Part shown: positions 24,767 to 32,702 of the stretch, piece after piece
Layout: every line of letters begins with the position of its first letter
How positions within the stretch are numbered: the stretch's first letter is position 1
Assembly: GCA_903845195.1 (NCBI GenBank)
Contig: CAIMWO010000024.1
Coordinates: 81,545-145,544 of the forward strand
DNA from: an uncultured Phycisphaerales bacterium
GTDB lineage: Bacteria > Planctomycetota > Phycisphaerae > WQYP01
Direction: 5' to 3'
Length of the DNA stretch: 64,000 nucleotides
The notes under the pieces: model-generated
Database searches by the model: none
Seen by the model: the letters and a program-made list of their open reading frames with translations, nothing else
Told to the model about the DNA's origin: nothing
Translations under genes and position numbers: made by a program

Positions 24767-25012
24767 ATCCGCGTTCATCCGCGTTTGTCTGCGGTTAATC
24801 CTCGTCGTCTTCGTGCGCTTCGTGACTTCGTGGTAACGTCGTCGTCATTCCTGTCGCGCCGCGTTCATTTGTGGCAAATTTACGTCGTCCTAACGCCCAT
24901 TTTAAAAACCTCTGTGCGTCCTCCGTGCCTCTGCGACTCTGTGGTGAAATTTTTCTTCCCTCTCAAAATTCGTGTTCATTCGTGTTCATTTGTGGCTAAT
25001 TTACCGTCGTCG
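24767..25012 (+). repeat. Cluster of five triad repeats with CGTCGTC tails
   Basis: Five consecutive phrases: 24767-24799 (ATCCGCGTTC units, GCGGTTAA), 24808-24837 (CTTCGTG units, GTGGTAA), 24857-24882 (GCGTTCATTTGTGGCAAATTTA), 24909-24949 (CTCTGTGCGTC, CTCCGTGCC, CTGTGGTGAAA) and 24967-25003 (TTCGTGTTCA twice, TTTGTGGCTAATTTA). Four of the five are followed by GTCGTC-type tails. They fill the gap between the small membrane protein and the convergent DUF5703 gene, whose stop codon TAA (25003-25001) is supplied by the last repeat. Confidence 0.8.
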
Positions 25013-27247
25013 TCTGCCCCCCCCAATTCTCACATCCCGCCCCGTCGGCATCACCCGCAGATCAACCACCTCCCCACCTCGCACTTTCCCCTCCACCACT
25101 CCCCCCTGCGGCACATGCAATCGGAAATCAGCCTCCCAACCCCGCGGCCATGCCGGCAAAAGCAAAACCTCCTCCCCCTCCGCCTGGCACAACATCAACT
25201 GCAGCGTATTGAGAATGTTCGCCCCGTGATCGACATCCGGCACCGCATCGTAAATCGGACCCCACATCGCCGGGAATCGATTCCCCGGATTCTTCAACCG
25301 GCAATTGTCGACCAGGATCTTCCGCGCATCGGCCGTCAACCCCAGCGTCGCCGCGACCATCCCATGCTGCTGCCAGCCCGAGTAACTCGCCTTGTCCGGC
25401 GCCCATCCCCTTTCGAACGGCTGAAAGGACCCCGCAACCGTCCATGCATGCCGATAGCTCGCAATCGCCATCACCAACTGCGGCTTCCCCACGCCGAAAA
25501 GCCTAAACGGAAACATCGCGTAAAACTCCGGCGCTTCCACATTCTTCCGCTCGCGCTGATAGATCCGCCCCGGAGCAATCACCTTCACGCCATCGACCGT
25601 CTCCACCGGAATCTCCGGCGACATCTGGCGCAAGCGCTCAAAAAATCCCCGCTGAGCCACCTTGCCCGCCGGCAGCGCCAGTACGCGTTCCAGCACCGCA
25701 TGCATCCCCGCCACCACCGTGATCGGGTCCGTCGCATCCCAATAGGTCTCCACCGCATGCAGCGGCCCGATGACGATCTTCCCGCCGTCCCGTTCCTTGA
25801 ATCGCGTCTCGATATACCGCAGCAAATCGTACGCATACGGCAGCAGCTCATCCCGCAAAAACCCTTCATCCGCCGTGTAATCGTAATAGTCCAGCATCAA
25901 CTGCAGCAGCTCCAGCCCCGGCGAAATATCCACCGCACCGCCCCACCGATTCTGCGAATACCCCACCGGCAATCCCGTGCGATCCGCCCCGTAAATACCG
26001 CGCTCCTGCAACCCAAACGTCTGCATGATCTCCGTGTTGTGCTGCCCCGCAGCCCCGTAATAAATCTTCGCCCGCATCCGGTTCAAATCCCAGAACGACC
26101 GGTAGAAACGAAACATCTCGCGAACCGCCCGCGCCTCGCCGCGGGCCAGCATCGACAAGTACGGCAACCGCAGATTCTGATACAGCGTCCAATGTCCCCA
26201 CGACCGCAGATCAGGGTTCACCTCGAGCGTCGGCTCTTTCGCCGGCGCATCGGTGTAATACGGCGCCAGCGTCCTGACCGTCACCGCCCCATCGCCCGCA
26301 GGCATCTGATTGAAGTGCGCCCCATTGAACCGGATCGGAAAACTCCCTCCCGCCGCACACGCCAACATCCACTTCGTCAGCGTATACGCCTGCGTCACCA
26401 GCCGGGCCTCTTCATCACCATCGACAAAGATCCAACTCTGATCCCAATACTTGTTCCACCATGCCGCCGTCCGCCGCCGGGCCTCCGCAGCCGCGCCAGC
26501 CCGCGCATCGACCTCCATCAGCTCTGCAATCCAAGCCTCAACCATCGGCCTCTGCCCCCCGCACGTCGTCACCTTCACCGCAAACGATTTCACCGGCCCT
26601 GCCGTCGTCAGCGCACTGCCGGACTGCTTCGTCTCACCCGCCAGCGTCATCCATCCGCCAAACGTCCGATCCCCCAGCGTGTCCGGCACCACCTCCGGAT
26701 GATCCTTGAGCCCCGCCAACTCCGCCAAATACCCAATGCACGTCGGACCGTTGCGATGATAGAACAACACCCCTTCGTCTGATCCCCGCACCACATCAGC
26801 GGACTCCACAATATCCGTCCCGCTCCCCGCGATCGGCGAGTCGCTTCCGGACGCCCGCGGCGCCGTCCGCCAACTCTGCAAAATCGCCGTCACCGTCGTC
26901 GCCGTCTGAAATTCCCCGGTCACATGCACCACCGGAAATTCCGCATCCACAAACACCCGCAGCCGCGCATCTGCCGCCTCAATCTCGACCACCCCCTCGC
27001 GCAACTTCAACTCCTCGCGAAACGCCGCGCCCTTGGCAAACGGGTTCGGCGACAGACGCACCCGCACCTTCGCCAGCTTCACGTTCCGATCCAACTCCGT
27101 GAGCGCATCCGACCGCGAAAGAAAAAATTGCAGGTCCCCATCCTCCTCCACCCACAAACTGATCCCCACTTCCCCATTCCCCAGCGGCATCGCATCCCGT
27201 TCCGATTTCCCCGGCTGCTCCCAAACCACGTTGTACCGATCGAGCAT
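25001..27247 (-). CDS. DUF5703 / GH95-like glycoside hydrolase family protein
   Basis: 748 residues. The N-terminal domain (NVVWEQPGKSERDAMPLGNGEVGISLWVEEDGDLQFFLSRSDAL) is the DUF5703 beta-sandwich, related to the opening of GH95. The middle has the (alpha/alpha)6 pattern with FPIRFNGAHFNQM, LRSWGHWTLYQNLRLPYLSMLARGEA and SGWQQHGMVAATLGLTADARK. It should act on plant or microbial glycans, but substrate and catalytic residues are not assigned here. No signal peptide is evident. ATG at 27247 matches the family start; a TTG 7 codons upstream is possible. An array of phased A-tracts lies just upstream. Confidence 0.75.
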   Translation of the reverse strand: MLDRYNVVWEQPGKSERDAMPLGNGEVGISLWVEEDGDLQFFLSRSDALTELDRNVKLAKVRVRLSPNPFAKGAAFREELKLREGVVEIEAADARLRVFVDAEFPVVHVTGEFQTATTVTAILQSWRTAPRASGSDSPIAGSGTDIVESADVVRGSDEGVLFYHRNGPTCIGYLAELAGLKDHPEVVPDTLGDRTFGGWMTLAGETKQSGSALTTAGPVKSFAVKVTTCGGQRPMVEAWIAELMEVDARAGAAAEARRRTAAWWNKYWDQSWIFVDGDEEARLVTQAYTLTKWMLACAAGGSFPIRFNGAHFNQMPAGDGAVTVRTLAPYYTDAPAKEPTLEVNPDLRSWGHWTLYQNLRLPYLSMLARGEARAVREMFRFYRSFWDLNRMRAKIYYGAAGQHNTEIMQTFGLQERGIYGADRTGLPVGYSQNRWGGAVDISPGLELLQLMLDYYDYTADEGFLRDELLPYAYDLLRYIETRFKERDGGKIVIGPLHAVETYWDATDPITVVAGMHAVLERVLALPAGKVAQRGFFERLRQMSPEIPVETVDGVKVIAPGRIYQRERKNVEAPEFYAMFPFRLFGVGKPQLVMAIASYRHAWTVAGSFQPFERGWAPDKASYSGWQQHGMVAATLGLTADARKILVDNCRLKNPGNRFPAMWGPIYDAVPDVDHGANILNTLQLMLCQAEGEEVLLLPAWPRGWEADFRLHVPQGGVVEGKVRGGEVVDLRVMPTGRDVRIGGGRRRR

Positions 27248-27287
27248 GCTCACGGTGCAAAACCTCAAAATAGGATGAAAAACACAC

Positions 27288-27357
27288 CCAAAATGATGTC
27301 AATACCATGCAAAACGATGTCAAAAGCAGGTCAAAACGGGTCCAAATCGAGTCCAAA
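27288..27357. repeat. Phased A-tract array, 10-11 base period
   Basis: Seven A-tracts of 2-4 A start at 27290, 27301, 27311, 27322, 27333, 27344 and 27355, i.e. every 10-11 bases, within degenerate units of the type CAAAACGGGTC. A-tracts in phase with the helix repeat bend DNA. The array lies 41-110 bases upstream of the DUF5703 start codon. Confidence 0.8.
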
Positions 27358-27368
27358 TGAGGTCGATT

Positions 27369-27794
27369 TCAGTCCAGTTTTTCCGGCTCCAACCGGATGT
27401 TTTTCTCCCCCGCCGCCTTCTTCTCCTGGTATTTTTTCACCCAGGTCTCCCAACTCTTCCCCGCCGCCGGATCGCGCCCCGAAAACTCCAGCCCCGCGAT
27501 CTCCCCATAAGAAATCGCCACCTTCTCGTCTGTATCCTTAACGAACAACCGTACTTGCGCGTCCGCCAAACTTTTGCCCGGACGGCGATCGAAGATGTAA
27601 CCTTCGACTTTCGTCCCGTCTTTCTTCGTGATCGTTACATCCCCACGGAAATCAAACGCCTTCTCGAGCGCCTCTCGTAACTCCTCATCCGAAGCCAACT
27701 TGGGAACCCACCCCTCCAACTTTTCATGCACAAACCCCGGCGCATGTTCCATCTCATCAGGATTCTGCGGCATCGCTTTGGTTTCTTGCGGCAT
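27369..27794 (-). CDS. Conserved-looking hypothetical protein upstream of DUF5703 gene
   Basis: 141 residues, soluble and highly charged. An N-terminal stretch EKLEGWVPKLASDEELREALEKAFDFRGDVTIT leads into a small beta-barrel-like part (TKKDGTKVEGYIFDRR...VRLFVKDTDEKVAISYGEIAGLEFSG) resembling an SH3- or LSm-like fold, with a charged helical tail. No known catalytic motif. ATG at 27794 follows GGAGTTCCC. It lies just downstream of hpnH in the same direction (57-base gap) and may be co-transcribed with it. Confidence 0.7.
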   Translation of the reverse strand: MPQETKAMPQNPDEMEHAPGFVHEKLEGWVPKLASDEELREALEKAFDFRGDVTITKKDGTKVEGYIFDRRPGKSLADAQVRLFVKDTDEKVAISYGEIAGLEFSGRDPAAGKSWETWVKKYQEKKAAGEKNIRLEPEKLD

Positions 27795-27829
27795 GGGAAC
27801 TCCGAACTGTATGTGGCATCAATAGATGC

Positions 27830-27851
27830 ATCAAAAATTGAAAATTAAAAA
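27830..27851. repeat. TTTTCAATTTTT repeat directly after hpnH stop
   Basis: Read in the hpnH direction, the sequence directly after the stop is TTTTTAATTTTCAATTTTTGA. It is the same family and the same sense orientation as the repeats after neuA and moaE. Confidence 0.6.
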
Positions 27852-28982
27852 TCAAACCCCAGCGGTCTCACGCTCCGCAGGCTTGGCAGCGCTGACCGTC
27901 AGCGGCACCGGAGCACTATGCGGCGCATCTCCAGGCTCATCAAGGGCTTCCAGCGCCGCCTTGTTCGGATGGCTGTTGAAAATCATCGATCGTACCGTGG
28001 CAAACATGCCCGTGATCGAACCAAAAGTTTCATCCACCGCCGACGCCTCGTAACCACTGTGCACCATGCAGTTTGCGCATTTCGGATTGCCGCTCTCGGT
28101 CCCGTAGTTGTGCCATTCCGTAGCGTCCGTCAGTTCCTTAAACGTGTCCGCATACCCATCCTGCAGCAGATAACAAGGCTTCTGCCAACCGAAAATGTTG
28201 TACGTAGGCATGCCCCAAGGCGTGCACTTGTAATGGCGCTTGCCCATCAGGAATTCAAGGAAAAGCACGCTCTGATTAAATCGCCACGTTTTTTTGCGAT
28301 TGGAAAGAATCTTCGAAAAGAGCTTGCGCGTCTTGGCACGCCCCAAAAAGTGCTGCTGATCCGGGGCTTTGTCGTACGAATATCCCGGCGAAAGCATCAT
28401 GCCTTCGACCCCAAGGGTCATCATTTCGTCGAAGAACTTGCGGACGGAGACCGCGTCCGCCCCCTCGAAAAGCGTGGTATTAGTTGTGACACGGAACCCG
28501 CGTTTCACAGCCTCTTTGACGCCTTCGATGGCGATGTCATAGCCACCCTCGCGGCACACGGAAAAATCATGGTGTTCCTTCTGCCCGTCCATGTGGACCG
28601 AGAAGGTCAGATACTTGCTGGGCTTGAACAGATCAATTTTTTCCTTGAGCAGCAGCGCGTTGGTGCACAGATAGATGTATTTCTTGCGTTCTACAAGGCC
28701 TTCAACAATTTCCTTGATCTGCGGGTGCAGCAGCGGTTCGCCACCGGGAATGCTCACCATCGGGGCGCCACATTCTTCGACCGCCTGGAAGCATTGTTCG
28801 GGACTAAGATTTTTCTTGAGAATATGGGGGGGATATTGGATTTTGCCACACCCCGCGCAGGCCAAATTGCAGCGGAACAGTGGTTCCAGCATGAGCACGA
28901 GGGGATAGTGTTTACGACGCGCGAGCTTCTGTTTAAGCACGTAAGTCGCAACGGTCCACATCTGCGAGATCGGTACACCCAT
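27852..28982 (-). CDS. hpnH: Adenosyl-hopene transferase, radical SAM
   Basis: 376 residues. HpnH joins a 5'-deoxyadenosyl group to diploptene, the first step of the C35 hopanoid side chain. The radical-SAM motif is C38NLAC42AGC45, followed by MVSIPGGEPLLHP and a C-terminal region with extra cysteines (NPKCANCMVHSGYEASAVDE) typical of HpnH (DUF3463). MGVPISQMWTVATYVLKQKL is the usual N-terminus, so the ATG at 28982 was preferred over an upstream one; AAGGA precedes it. It lies divergent to hpnG with one small gene between. Squalene-hopene cyclase is not in the window. Confidence 0.94.
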   Translation of the reverse strand: MGVPISQMWTVATYVLKQKLARRKHYPLVLMLEPLFRCNLACAGCGKIQYPPHILKKNLSPEQCFQAVEECGAPMVSIPGGEPLLHPQIKEIVEGLVERKKYIYLCTNALLLKEKIDLFKPSKYLTFSVHMDGQKEHHDFSVCREGGYDIAIEGVKEAVKRGFRVTTNTTLFEGADAVSVRKFFDEMMTLGVEGMMLSPGYSYDKAPDQQHFLGRAKTRKLFSKILSNRKKTWRFNQSVLFLEFLMGKRHYKCTPWGMPTYNIFGWQKPCYLLQDGYADTFKELTDATEWHNYGTESGNPKCANCMVHSGYEASAVDETFGSITGMFATVRSMIFNSHPNKAALEALDEPGDAPHSAPVPLTVSAAKPAERETAGV

Positions 28983-29409
28983 ACCGGAATCCTTCCTTGG
29001 GCAAATCGGAGTCAAGTTGGCAAATGATACCGGGTTACTGCGGTCGTTCCAACAGCGATCTCATCTTAAGATGCAAAATTCAACCTGAACGTCCGCAATT
29101 GGGTAAGGCGATCCATCCGACACGGGGCGCGAGAAGCGGCAAAACGACCAAGAAACGGCGGTGCGCGGTTTGTCGTACCCAGAGCAGATCTCGCCACTTT
29201 GTCGCACCAAATCAGGCATGGCACGTTAAGAATGCACAAAAAAACAATCACAAATATCGCCTATAATCACGAAGTCTCTCCCAAATTTCACAAGCGCCAC
29301 ACCCCAGCTTAATGCTGAAGGAACATGCTTTGCGGTATTGTTTTATTGGCCACGAGCCGGACAAATTTGCGGAGAAACGGCTAGGAAGTGTGCAGGAAGC
29401 GAGGAACTT
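28983..29409. other. Intergenic region between hpnH and small plus-strand gene
   Basis: 427 bases. The left part carries only the hpnH Shine-Dalgarno. Around 29220-29300 the sequence turns AT-rich and contains TATAAT at 29262-29267, but the matching -35 position is all A, so it is a weak promoter candidate. No ORF with a Shine-Dalgarno and no RNA structure recognised. Confidence 0.4.
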
Positions 29410-29643
29410 ATGCGTGAACGTTTGATTGTGAGTACGGATTCGGCAGGTGTTCCCAAGGCAGAAGTTCCTTTCTCATGCATGTGGGATCTCGTGGAGTATC
29501 TGTCCATTCAACGGATGGCGGTGTCATACCACTACCAGGCAACGCATTTCGAAGTGACGTTTCCGCGCGTCGATAAGATGACAGCACAACAGATCTTAGA
29601 TCACTGGGCAACATCCCAGTCACAAGTGCTACAAACCGCGTAG
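29410..29643 (+). CDS. Small hypothetical protein
   Basis: 77 residues, soluble. MRERLIVSTDSAGVPKAEVPFSCMWDLVEYLS is followed by QRMAVSYHYQATHFEVTFPRVDKMTAQQILDHWA. ATG at 29410 follows GCGAGGAACTT, a good Shine-Dalgarno. A strong terminator closes it 34 bases downstream, so it appears to be a monocistronic gene. No family recognised. Its pattern of two strands and two helices is compatible with a small alpha/beta fold. Confidence 0.65.
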   Translation: MRERLIVSTDSAGVPKAEVPFSCMWDLVEYLSIQRMAVSYHYQATHFEVTFPRVDKMTAQQILDHWATSQSQVLQTA

Positions 29644-29676
29644 GGGAGAGGCCCCCTGGGGAGGCCAGTGAAGTGG

Positions 29677-29722
29677 ACGCTGCCGGACGAGAGTAAGGTC
29701 TCGCCCGGCAGCGTGCGTTTTT
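29677..29722 (+). terminator. Rho-independent terminator
   Basis: ACGCTGCCGG (29677-29686) pairs with CCGGCAGCGT (29705-29714), and the interior GAGA/TCTC extends the stem; TTTTT follows at 29718-29722. It terminates the small gene and separates it from hpnG. Confidence 0.88.
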
Positions 29723-29775
29723 GCGATAAGCTGAGGCTGGTGTAAGCGAAGTGGGATGAGGGTAGAATCAAGGAT

Positions 29776-30498
29776 GTGAAGAAACGCATCAGCATTTTGA
29801 CAGCAGTGGAGATGGAGGCCGCAGCAATCGCGCAGCGATTGCAGCTACGAGCACACCCAAGTCTTGCACTGGCATGGAGTTCAGAGTGTGTGCAAGTGGT
29901 GGTGGTGGGGATTCGGGCGGTGCGACTAGCGGAGGTTGTCGGCTGGGTGAGAGAGTTTGAGCCAGCCGGAACCATCATTGCCGGAGTGGGCGGGGGCTTG
30001 GCGCCGCAGCTGAAAGTGGGCGACGTCGTGGTCGATGGAAGGCTTCATAAAGAATTGCCGGGCGTGCATTTAGGTAGGATTCACACCGCAGAGAAAATCG
30101 TGGCCACGCCCGAGGAGAAAGCTGAACTATTCGCGCGGACTGGGGCGCTGACGGTGGATATGGAAACCGGACTGATTCAGCCCCATTTGGGCGCGTTTTG
30201 GTCGAAAAAAGCGTGCGAAATGAACCCAAATGTAGTGAATTTGGAGCTAATTCCAACGATTTTGGCGGTACGCGCGATTTCGGATGCAGCGGATATGACG
30301 CTGGATGCGAGGATGCTCACGCTGGTTGATGCGATGGGCCGCCCGCGGATGGGAAAGGTGCTTGGAATGCTTCTGCGGCGGCCGGCGATGATTGGTGAGT
30401 TACTATCGCTGCGGCGACAGACCAATGCGGCGTTGCAGGGCTTGGTAGAGGTCGTCGAGAAACTCACGACGAACCCTGAGATATGGTTGGAGTGCTGA
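29776..30498 (+). CDS. hpnG: Hopanoid-associated nucleoside phosphorylase
   Basis: 240 residues of the purine nucleoside phosphorylase-like family. HpnG removes adenine from adenosylhopane made by HpnH. Features: SILTAVEMEAAAIAQRL at the start, VVVVGIRAVRLAE, GTIIAGVGGGLAPQLKVGDVVV (phosphate/nucleoside loop), VDMETG (the ribose-contacting Met-Glu pair, ~128-133) and VRAISDAADMTLD (purine-site Asp). Start GTG at 29776 is preceded by AAGGA at close spacing. The stop overlaps the next gene's ATG by one base (TGATG). Confidence 0.9.
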   Translation: MKKRISILTAVEMEAAAIAQRLQLRAHPSLALAWSSECVQVVVVGIRAVRLAEVVGWVREFEPAGTIIAGVGGGLAPQLKVGDVVVDGRLHKELPGVHLGRIHTAEKIVATPEEKAELFARTGALTVDMETGLIQPHLGAFWSKKACEMNPNVVNLELIPTILAVRAISDAADMTLDARMLTLVDAMGRPRMGKVLGMLLRRPAMIGELLSLRRQTNAALQGLVEVVEKLTTNPEIWLEC

Positions 30499-31202
30499 TG
30501 CGTTTGTTTATCGTTCGTCATGCGGATCCGGATTATCCGAATAACACCATCACACCGACAGGGCACAAGGAAGCGCAGGCACTGGTGCCGCGGATGGTGA
30601 AGTTGAAGCCGGATCGGTTGTATTCGTCTCCGCTGGGGCGAGCGATTCACACGGGGCAGTACACTGCCAAGGCGCTGGGGATGAAGTTGGAGATTGAGTC
30701 GTGGACGCAGGAAATTCCCGGTACGGATGTGGAAATCGATCCATGGGGACGAATGGTGGCCTGGGATGTGCCGGGGGAATTGATCCGGGCGAAGCGACCG
30801 CTACCGAAACACGACGACTGGCACACGATGGAATGGTTTGCGAAGTCCACGGTGCGGCAGTCGTTTGAACAGCTGCAAAAACATTCGGATGAGTTTCTGG
30901 CGCGGCATGGGTATGTGCGTGAGGAGGGGCGGTATCGATGCGAGAAGCCGCATCGGGAGAAGATCGTGGTATTTTGTCATGGGGGGTTTGGGTTGACGTG
31001 GCTGTCGCACTTGCTGGAGATTCCGTTGCCGCTGATGTGGTCGGCGTTCTGGTTGGCGCCGACCTCGGTGACAACGGTGCTGTTCGATGAGCGCTCGAAA
31101 AAGTGGGCGGTGCCACGATGCGTAGGGCTGTGTGATGTTTCCCATCTGTATGCGGCGGGCATGACGACGACGCCCCACGGACTGAAAGCGAATTTCGAGT
31201 AA
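30498..31202 (+). CDS. Histidine phosphatase family protein coupled to hpnG
   Basis: 234 residues, phosphoglycerate-mutase-like superfamily. The catalytic segment is LFIVRHADPDYP (RHA in place of the usual RHG), with YSSPLGRAIHTGQYTA for the second Arg and VVFCHGGFGLTW for the second catalytic His. Members remove phosphate from small molecules, proteins or sugar phosphates. The ATG at 30498 shares one base with the hpnG stop, so the two proteins are likely made together. Action on a hopanoid sugar phosphate is inferred from this coupling only. A housekeeping phosphatase role is the alternative. Confidence 0.88.
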   Translation: MRLFIVRHADPDYPNNTITPTGHKEAQALVPRMVKLKPDRLYSSPLGRAIHTGQYTAKALGMKLEIESWTQEIPGTDVEIDPWGRMVAWDVPGELIRAKRPLPKHDDWHTMEWFAKSTVRQSFEQLQKHSDEFLARHGYVREEGRYRCEKPHREKIVVFCHGGFGLTWLSHLLEIPLPLMWSAFWLAPTSVTTVLFDERSKKWAVPRCVGLCDVSHLYAAGMTTTPHGLKANFE

Positions 31203-31243
31203 AAATCCCAGATCTACTTGCGCTCAAGGCGCTCAGATTTTGA

Positions 31244-32569
31244 CTACGGCAAATACGCTCCGGCTTCGCGCAGTCTCTTGCGTAGCGCGGTGACGTCGAT
31301 TGCGTGGACGTCGATACTGGGGGCTTTCAGGGCCTGGGCGGCCGCAGCGCCGGCGGCTTCACCCATGGCCAGGCAGACGGGCATGACACGGACCGAGCCT
31401 TGGACGGGACGGTCGCAGGAAATGGAACGCCCGGCGACGAGGACGTTACGCAGTCCTTTGGGGGTGAGACAGCGGTACGGAATGCCGTGGGACTCGCCGG
31501 GGTTGTAGCGGAAGCTGCGTTTTTCGAAATCGGCGGAGTCGGTGCGTTTGTGGGCCTCGGCCTTGGCATGGTGGACGTCGATGAAGTAGCTGTTGCGGCA
31601 GATTTCATCATCGAAGGATTTGCGGGCGAGGTAATCGTCGAGCGTGAGTTCGTAATCACCGACGATGCGGCGGGTTTCGCGGACGCCCAGAAGTGATCCG
31701 GTCATGACGAGAAAGGCGTTGCCGAAAACGGCGGGGTAATACTCGGCGAAGGCGTCGCGCATCGCGGCGGCGATTTTTCGGCCGTGGATAACGGCCTTGG
31801 ATACGCTGAATGGATCGGTATTGTCGACCTGCCAAACGTGGCCGGCGTTGAAGCCGACGCAGCCGGGGCCGATGGTGTTATTGCAGCAGTGCGTGTCGGG
31901 AATGAGCGGATGCTTGCCTTCGGCGACGATGCGGTTGAGGTTGATGCCGGCGGGTGCAAAGCGGTAGGCATATTCGTCGACGTTGGCGAGGACAAAACAG
32001 TGTGTGGCGGGCTGCAAGTCGCCGGAGTCATCATCACCCTTGTGGAATTCTGCGCCGGCCCAGGCGGTCAGATCGGCATCGCCGGTGGTGTCGATGTAGA
32101 CCTTGGCGCGATAGGCGTTCAGGCCAGCTTTGTTAGCAACAACGATTGCGGTGACGTTGCCGGCGCCGTCGGTTTCAACGGAGGCAAGGAGGGTATCGAA
32201 GAGTACGGTGACCCCGAAGGAAGTGACGAGGTCGTCGTAAACGCGTTTGAGTTTTTCGGGATCGATGGGGACCCAATCGAGCTGCTTTTCGGGGATATGG
32301 TGGGCGCCGGCTTTGGAGGCGAGGAAGACGCGCTCGGCGAGGCCGCGGTAGACCATCTTTTCTTTGTCGGAAAACGGGCACCAGGCGGGGACGAGGGCGG
32401 AGGTGCCCATGCCGCCGAGGCTGCAGGTGCGTTCGATCAGGAGCGTACGAGCGCCGTCGCGGGCCGCGGCGGCGGCTGCAGTGCAGCCGGATGGGCCGCC
32501 ACCGATGACGATGACGTCGAAGGAGTCGTCGAGGGGAATCTGGCGGGAAGGGAGTGTGTGGGTGTTCAT
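31244..32569 (-). CDS. FAD-dependent oxidoreductase (FAD_oxidored family)
   Basis: 441 residues. A Rossmann FAD-binding motif VIVIGGGPSGCTAAAAAARDG near residue 20 is followed by LLIERTCSLGGMGTSALVPAW, typical of the PF12831 family. The middle has VYIDTTGDADLTAWAGAEF and the C-terminus VLVAGRSISCDRPVQGSVRVMPVCLAMGEAAGAAAAQA. Proteins of this family are common in Planctomycetota and Bacteroidota beside carbohydrate-active enzymes, with no defined substrate. ATG at 32569 follows GAGGT. It is divergent from a GH2 enzyme gene with 133 bases between them. Confidence 0.88.
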   Translation of the reverse strand: MNTHTLPSRQIPLDDSFDVIVIGGGPSGCTAAAAAARDGARTLLIERTCSLGGMGTSALVPAWCPFSDKEKMVYRGLAERVFLASKAGAHHIPEKQLDWVPIDPEKLKRVYDDLVTSFGVTVLFDTLLASVETDGAGNVTAIVVANKAGLNAYRAKVYIDTTGDADLTAWAGAEFHKGDDDSGDLQPATHCFVLANVDEYAYRFAPAGINLNRIVAEGKHPLIPDTHCCNNTIGPGCVGFNAGHVWQVDNTDPFSVSKAVIHGRKIAAAMRDAFAEYYPAVFGNAFLVMTGSLLGVRETRRIVGDYELTLDDYLARKSFDDEICRNSYFIDVHHAKAEAHKRTDSADFEKRSFRYNPGESHGIPYRCLTPKGLRNVLVAGRSISCDRPVQGSVRVMPVCLAMGEAAGAAAAQALKAPSIDVHAIDVTALRKRLREAGAYLP

Positions 32570-32702
32570 GGGTACCTCAAAGGGAAAGGCGAAGAATCTC
32601 ATATTACTGAATGACGGGGGCCAGAGCGAGAGCGAACGATTTCGCGGATGAGTTACACGCACTATCATCGTGGACTGTGACACACATTCTGGCGGGTATT
32701 TC

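Noticed and set aside
24785..26782. 665-codon plus-strand frame
   Set aside because: Runs through the triad repeats and then antisense to the DUF5703 gene; composition (Arg, His, Pro) is that of a shadow frame.
27288..27357. CRISPR-like array
   Set aside because: Units of ~11 bases without constant repeats or spacers; the regularity is A-tract phasing, not a CRISPR.
29220..29238. Sigma-54-like TGGCACG...TGCA upstream of the small 77-residue gene
   Set aside because: The spacing between the GG and GC elements is three bases too long for a sigma-54 promoter.
29231..29311. 26-codon plus-strand ORF starting ATGCACAAA
   Set aside because: No Shine-Dalgarno, no unusual composition and no terminator, unlike the small basic protein gene at 52265-52345.
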